Made by a program: the position numbers and the translations under genes | Shown here: positions 7,601 through 9,034 of the stretch, in pieces | How the letters are laid out: each line of letters begins with the position of its first letter | How positions within the stretch are numbered: the first letter of the stretch is position 1 | Notes under the pieces: generated by a model | The model's input: only the letters and a program-made list of their open reading frames with translations | Database searches by the model: none | What the model was told of the DNA's origin: nothing | Source: Pseudomonadota bacterium | Lineage (GTDB): Bacteria; Pseudomonadota; Gammaproteobacteria; GRL18 | Length of the DNA: 9,034 nt | Direction: 5' to 3' | Assembly (NCBI GenBank): GCA_030632745.1 | Contig: DAOVUE010000032.1 | Span: forward strand, 1 to 9,034

Positions 7601-8830
7601 GGAATGTCTGCCAATGAGCGCTATGGGGCTTTAGGAAACTGGACACGCATGGGCTTTGATCAATTTACTCCTGAAAAAAATCCTGAATTATGGATTTCAG
7701 TTCTCATTAATAATCGTGCCGATCGAATTCCCCGTTCCCGTGTTTTTGCCGATCTTCTAGTGAATGATATTAGTGTCGATGCTATTTACCTTATTGGCAC
7801 CAATCTTCATGGATTTATGGGCTATTTGAAAGAATCATGGAAATTACAGCAGGATAAACACACCCTGGATGTTGCTGACAAATCACCACAACAGGTTCTG
7901 GAGGGTTTCGTTCAGCAGTTTCGCATACCCAGCAGTGAAAAAATTATTTATCAAAGGCTCTGTGCCATGCTTAAAGGGCTGGGAGAAAAACAATTATATG
8001 CTGAAATAGAAAACCTCTGGTCAGATAAAAAGCAGCTTAAAGAAACATTACAATCCATTCGATACGGTGATGCAATTATTACAGCATTGGAAAAAGACCT
8101 TAAATTACTCGATAATTATCAGAATTTCATACAAAAATTAGACTTGCAGACAGATAAAACGAGTGGTGACAAACTGTTAGATAAGCAATTAGATGAGTTG
8201 TTATGGCAGTCTTTTAAGCAAAAAATTACTCTTATTGAAAATGAGCATGCTGCTGGTGATGATGTCATTAACACCATTGTAAATGAAACCCCCCCGGGAT
8301 TGGAAAATAAGATAATGGGTATGCAGAATATAAAAGGTACAGGCCTTGATTTTGTTTATCGATGGCTGTATTGGGATTCTTGCTACACTGCTCTGCAATT
8401 ATTATCGAGTGATAAAGAAGAAGTTGCTCAAAATGGTCTTAAACAACTGGTCACTTTTCAGGAATACAGTGTGTTATGTGTCTATGAGGTTAAAAAAGTT
8501 CTGCATGTGGTTAAATTAAAAAACTGGGCTCAAAGAGAAAGCATTCAAGCTGAACTTGAGTTAATAGAAAACAGTATGCAAAATAAATTGGAGCATATTA
8601 ATAGTTCAATCAATAAGCAGGATGTATCATCACGCTGGAAACTGTTTATTATTAATTTTTTAGAGGAATTCTGGGATTCCAGTGATGCCATTAAGCGTCG
8701 TAAAAAAGCCGATCTGATTTATAATGAATTAATTAATCTGAGGATCAGTCATGCAAGAGCCGCTGTGGAATTGAAAGTATTGAATTCAAGACAAAAGGGC
8801 GGCTGGTTGTTAAAGAAACTGACTCAATAA
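4619..8830 (+). CDS. PgsB/CapB-like ATP-dependent amide ligase (Mur ligase superfamily) with large HEAT-like N-terminal and helical C-terminal extensions
   Basis: The core matches PgsB/CapB, which joins glutamate residues into poly-gamma-glutamate using ATP at the inner membrane. Motifs in order: a hydrophobic segment (L725-F736) with a basic linker; the P-loop GTRGKSGT (762-769, lysine K766); E820-Q821; ECMG (839-842); the Mur-type N865...D869-H870-x-D872 followed by G875-P876; FPYDEH (936-941); and NNRADR (1031-1036). The membrane segment just before the P-loop is also the PgsB layout. PgsB/CapB proteins are about 400-460 residues, so this one carries ~720 extra N-terminal and ~320 extra C-terminal residues. 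Residues ~190-430 look like HEAT repeats: DASPYVRQ at 315 and DPSPQVRG at 347 are 32 residues apart. Residues ~500-720 were not recognised. The C-terminal part is helical and contains a glycine/aromatic motif at 1232-1252. The ATG lies 5 bases after the upstream stop with no clear Shine-Dalgarno, suggesting translational coupling. The ligase assignment is strong. The polymer (glutamate or another amino acid) is not shown by the sequence. Confidence 0.85.
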   Translation: MFNLLLNLISKKQRLKEKIVALLYADLSSNWLKLEKHSIERLNTLFVSAHIKKIEAEKQSGTEELVFIHQLISGLQLFITDEYKTIRNLQLKYSTYTNNYQRSTLESDKRKHILEFSKELGATPAQLEADKKALQLWFGHDAITDRFHFRISEKEKLLTFSLTRLSRIIIQYINIQGGGALTLSQWNRINLESFLIPLLAYNGDKRVKMTAFKVMLKCVIHLDKNIQPHAFSENILRYIYRSALDHHQDTWIQTEALELLSTLSAENFRLVFLKRFSDQDRPDDIFIKHHAILLLEKYYQHNAYNSELMDIAIHDASPYVRQAVSHIIPCLPLPAVINIYQLILFNDPSPQVRGALLLSMNVIIKHQLQKNTDSFPAELLSIVIRLLESEKDPFVLHILLDELPAMIKQLAAQTEIQQRWLSAVFPALGILYQTTEKTTIKRWTAKSREWIWCYCSADRMQLLQNLQADVVKLYSKDHIRILHSGENQALEEEVSRLLSLLAQQGDGFDLEVKRKGFKLYKKPLFVFRWWRALYEFRFSSIDKRQAYPHTIGRLSRGKTYIPSNIKAELSMTKVPGEPFYLPDEDGWRPFLPLVDDIISLLDPLFSAPPVKIVTADGITHITPPSNLFKRMAALSVVVLKFDHFARLRNWQEGTQNSPDHYIKSLEKLGINFNFKPHDYPDGSVTETESSIQRFFSMTIPLPFVDFFANFKDYFYSVYENNLNELLIFLSLGAAYFTGHHVYVNNRIKKARNSMGIVIGGWGTRGKSGTERLKAALFNALGFNIISKTSGCEAMFLHSYAYGNLREMFLFRPYDKATIWEQGNVLRFARNIGTDVFLWECMGLTPSYVEILQRQWMKDDIATITNTYPDHEDLQGPAGHNIPEVMTQFIPKNSVLISSEEQMLPILRKEAVLQNTRLVSVGWKEAGLITEDVLERFPYDEHPYNIALVLSMAKEFDISEVYALKEMADRVVPDLGVLKTYPTAHILSRKLTFVMGMSANERYGALGNWTRMGFDQFTPEKNPELWISVLINNRADRIPRSRVFADLLVNDISVDAIYLIGTNLHGFMGYLKESWKLQQDKHTLDVADKSPQQVLEGFVQQFRIPSSEKIIYQRLCAMLKGLGEKQLYAEIENLWSDKKQLKETLQSIRYGDAIITALEKDLKLLDNYQNFIQKLDLQTDKTSGDKLLDKQLDELLWQSFKQKITLIENEHAAGDDVINTIVNETPPGLENKIMGMQNIKGTGLDFVYRWLYWDSCYTALQLLSSDKEEVAQNGLKQLVTFQEYSVLCVYEVKKVLHVVKLKNWAQRESIQAELELIENSMQNKLEHINSSINKQDVSSRWKLFIINFLEEFWDSSDAIKRRKKADLIYNELINLRISHARAAVELKVLNSRQKGGWLLKKLTQ

Positions 8831-8860
8831 ATACTGTTTCAAAGCCATATTTCAAGCTAT

Positions 8861-8877
8861 TCCAACCAAAAGTTGGA
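8861..8877 (+). terminator. Weak hairpin 30 bases after the ligase gene, possible terminator
   Basis: TCCAAC and GTTGGA form a perfect 6-bp stem around the 5-base loop CAAAA. The bases that follow (CATTTACAAT) are not a proper U-tract, so this is at best a weak intrinsic terminator. The position, just past the stop codon of the last gene, is the main reason to list it. Confidence 0.3.
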
Positions 8878-8980
8878 CATTTACAATCAACGTAAGAACG
8901 AATGTAAAGGCTTAATTAATATTAACAATAAATTTTGTAACTTCTCAATAAGTCCGTGACTAACCTGGATATTACATATC

Positions 8981-9027
8981 GTCATCCCCGAAGTCCCCTG
9001 CATTCGCTAGGGGACTTCGGGAATGAC
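8981..9027. repeat. Long palindrome (18-19 bp arms), REP/MITE-like extragenic element
   Basis: The left arm GTCATCCCCGAAGTCCCC (8981-8998) is the reverse complement of 9010-9027 with one mismatch (8986 against 9022). T8999 and A9009 add one more pair, leaving a short loop around GCATTCGCT. In a plus-strand transcript the mismatch is C-A; in a minus-strand transcript it becomes a tolerated G-U pair. No T-run follows on the right side. The GC-rich arms stand out from the AT-rich surroundings and resemble the dispersed extragenic palindromes of many gammaproteobacteria. It could also stabilise the mRNA 3' end or end transcription from one or both sides. The structure is certain; the repeat-family assignment is inferred from a single copy. 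Confidence 0.75.
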
Positions 9028-9034
9028 ATTAATA

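Larger units (their letters stand above)
8831..9034. other. Intergenic region at the 3' end of the gene pair, no gene seen
   Basis: No open reading frame of useful length and no tRNA-like fold was seen on either strand. The stretch is AT-rich, with a TTAATTAATATTAAC tract near 8911-8925. It holds a short hairpin soon after the stop codon and a long palindrome at the right end. No gene follows within the window, so the ligase gene is probably the last of its operon, although the next gene's orientation cannot be seen. Confidence 0.7.

Noticed and set aside
6839..7870. Reading the ligase core as MurC-F, FolC or cyanophycin synthetase
   Set aside because: A membrane segment just before the P-loop, the ECMG and NNRADR motifs and the core length fit PgsB/CapB better than the peptidoglycan or folate ligases; no ATP-grasp domain of cyanophycin synthetase was seen.

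Overview
The window holds two very long, collinear plus-strand genes separated by 5 bases, then about 200 bases of non-coding DNA that ends in a strong palindrome. By eye the DNA is AT-rich. The first product looks like an outer-membrane protein, so the host should be a Gram-negative (diderm) bacterium. The codon usage, the compact two-gene layout and the GTCAT...ATGAC palindrome would fit an AT-rich gammaproteobacterium, but I cannot place it further.

Layout: (1) Bases 3-4613 encode a protein of at least 1,536 residues whose reading frame is still open at the left edge. It has beta-rich periplasmic modules, a long helical TPR-like solenoid, further beta modules carrying a repeated GPxRLR motif, a hydrophilic linker with a 12-bp tandem repeat, a C-terminal transmembrane beta-barrel of about 280 residues, and a charged tail. 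This order (solenoid followed by barrel) recalls Gram-negative polymer exporters such as PgaA, BcsC and AlgK/AlgE. (2) Bases 4619-8830 encode a 1,403-residue protein. Residues ~723-1085 align by motif with PgsB/CapB, the ATP-dependent amide ligase (Mur ligase superfamily) of poly-gamma-glutamate synthesis: a membrane segment, then a GTRGKSGT P-loop, ECMG, NTxPDHxD, FPYDEH and NNRADR. It is preceded by about 720 extra residues, including HEAT-like repeats, and followed by about 320 extra helical residues. (3) Bases 8831-9034 hold no gene, only a weak hairpin and a palindrome with 18-19 bp arms.

How the genes may work together (inference): a cytoplasmic or inner-membrane ligase polymerises an amino-acid chain, possibly poly-gamma-glutamate or a related amide-linked polymer, and the co-transcribed outer-membrane protein guides it through the periplasm and across the outer membrane. 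Classical Pgs/Cap systems are best known from Gram-positives and have no outer-membrane porin. A PgsB-like enzyme with large extra domains, coupled to a PgaA-like exporter, is therefore the candidate unusual system here. PgsC/CapC and PgsA/CapA partners are not in the window and may lie upstream.
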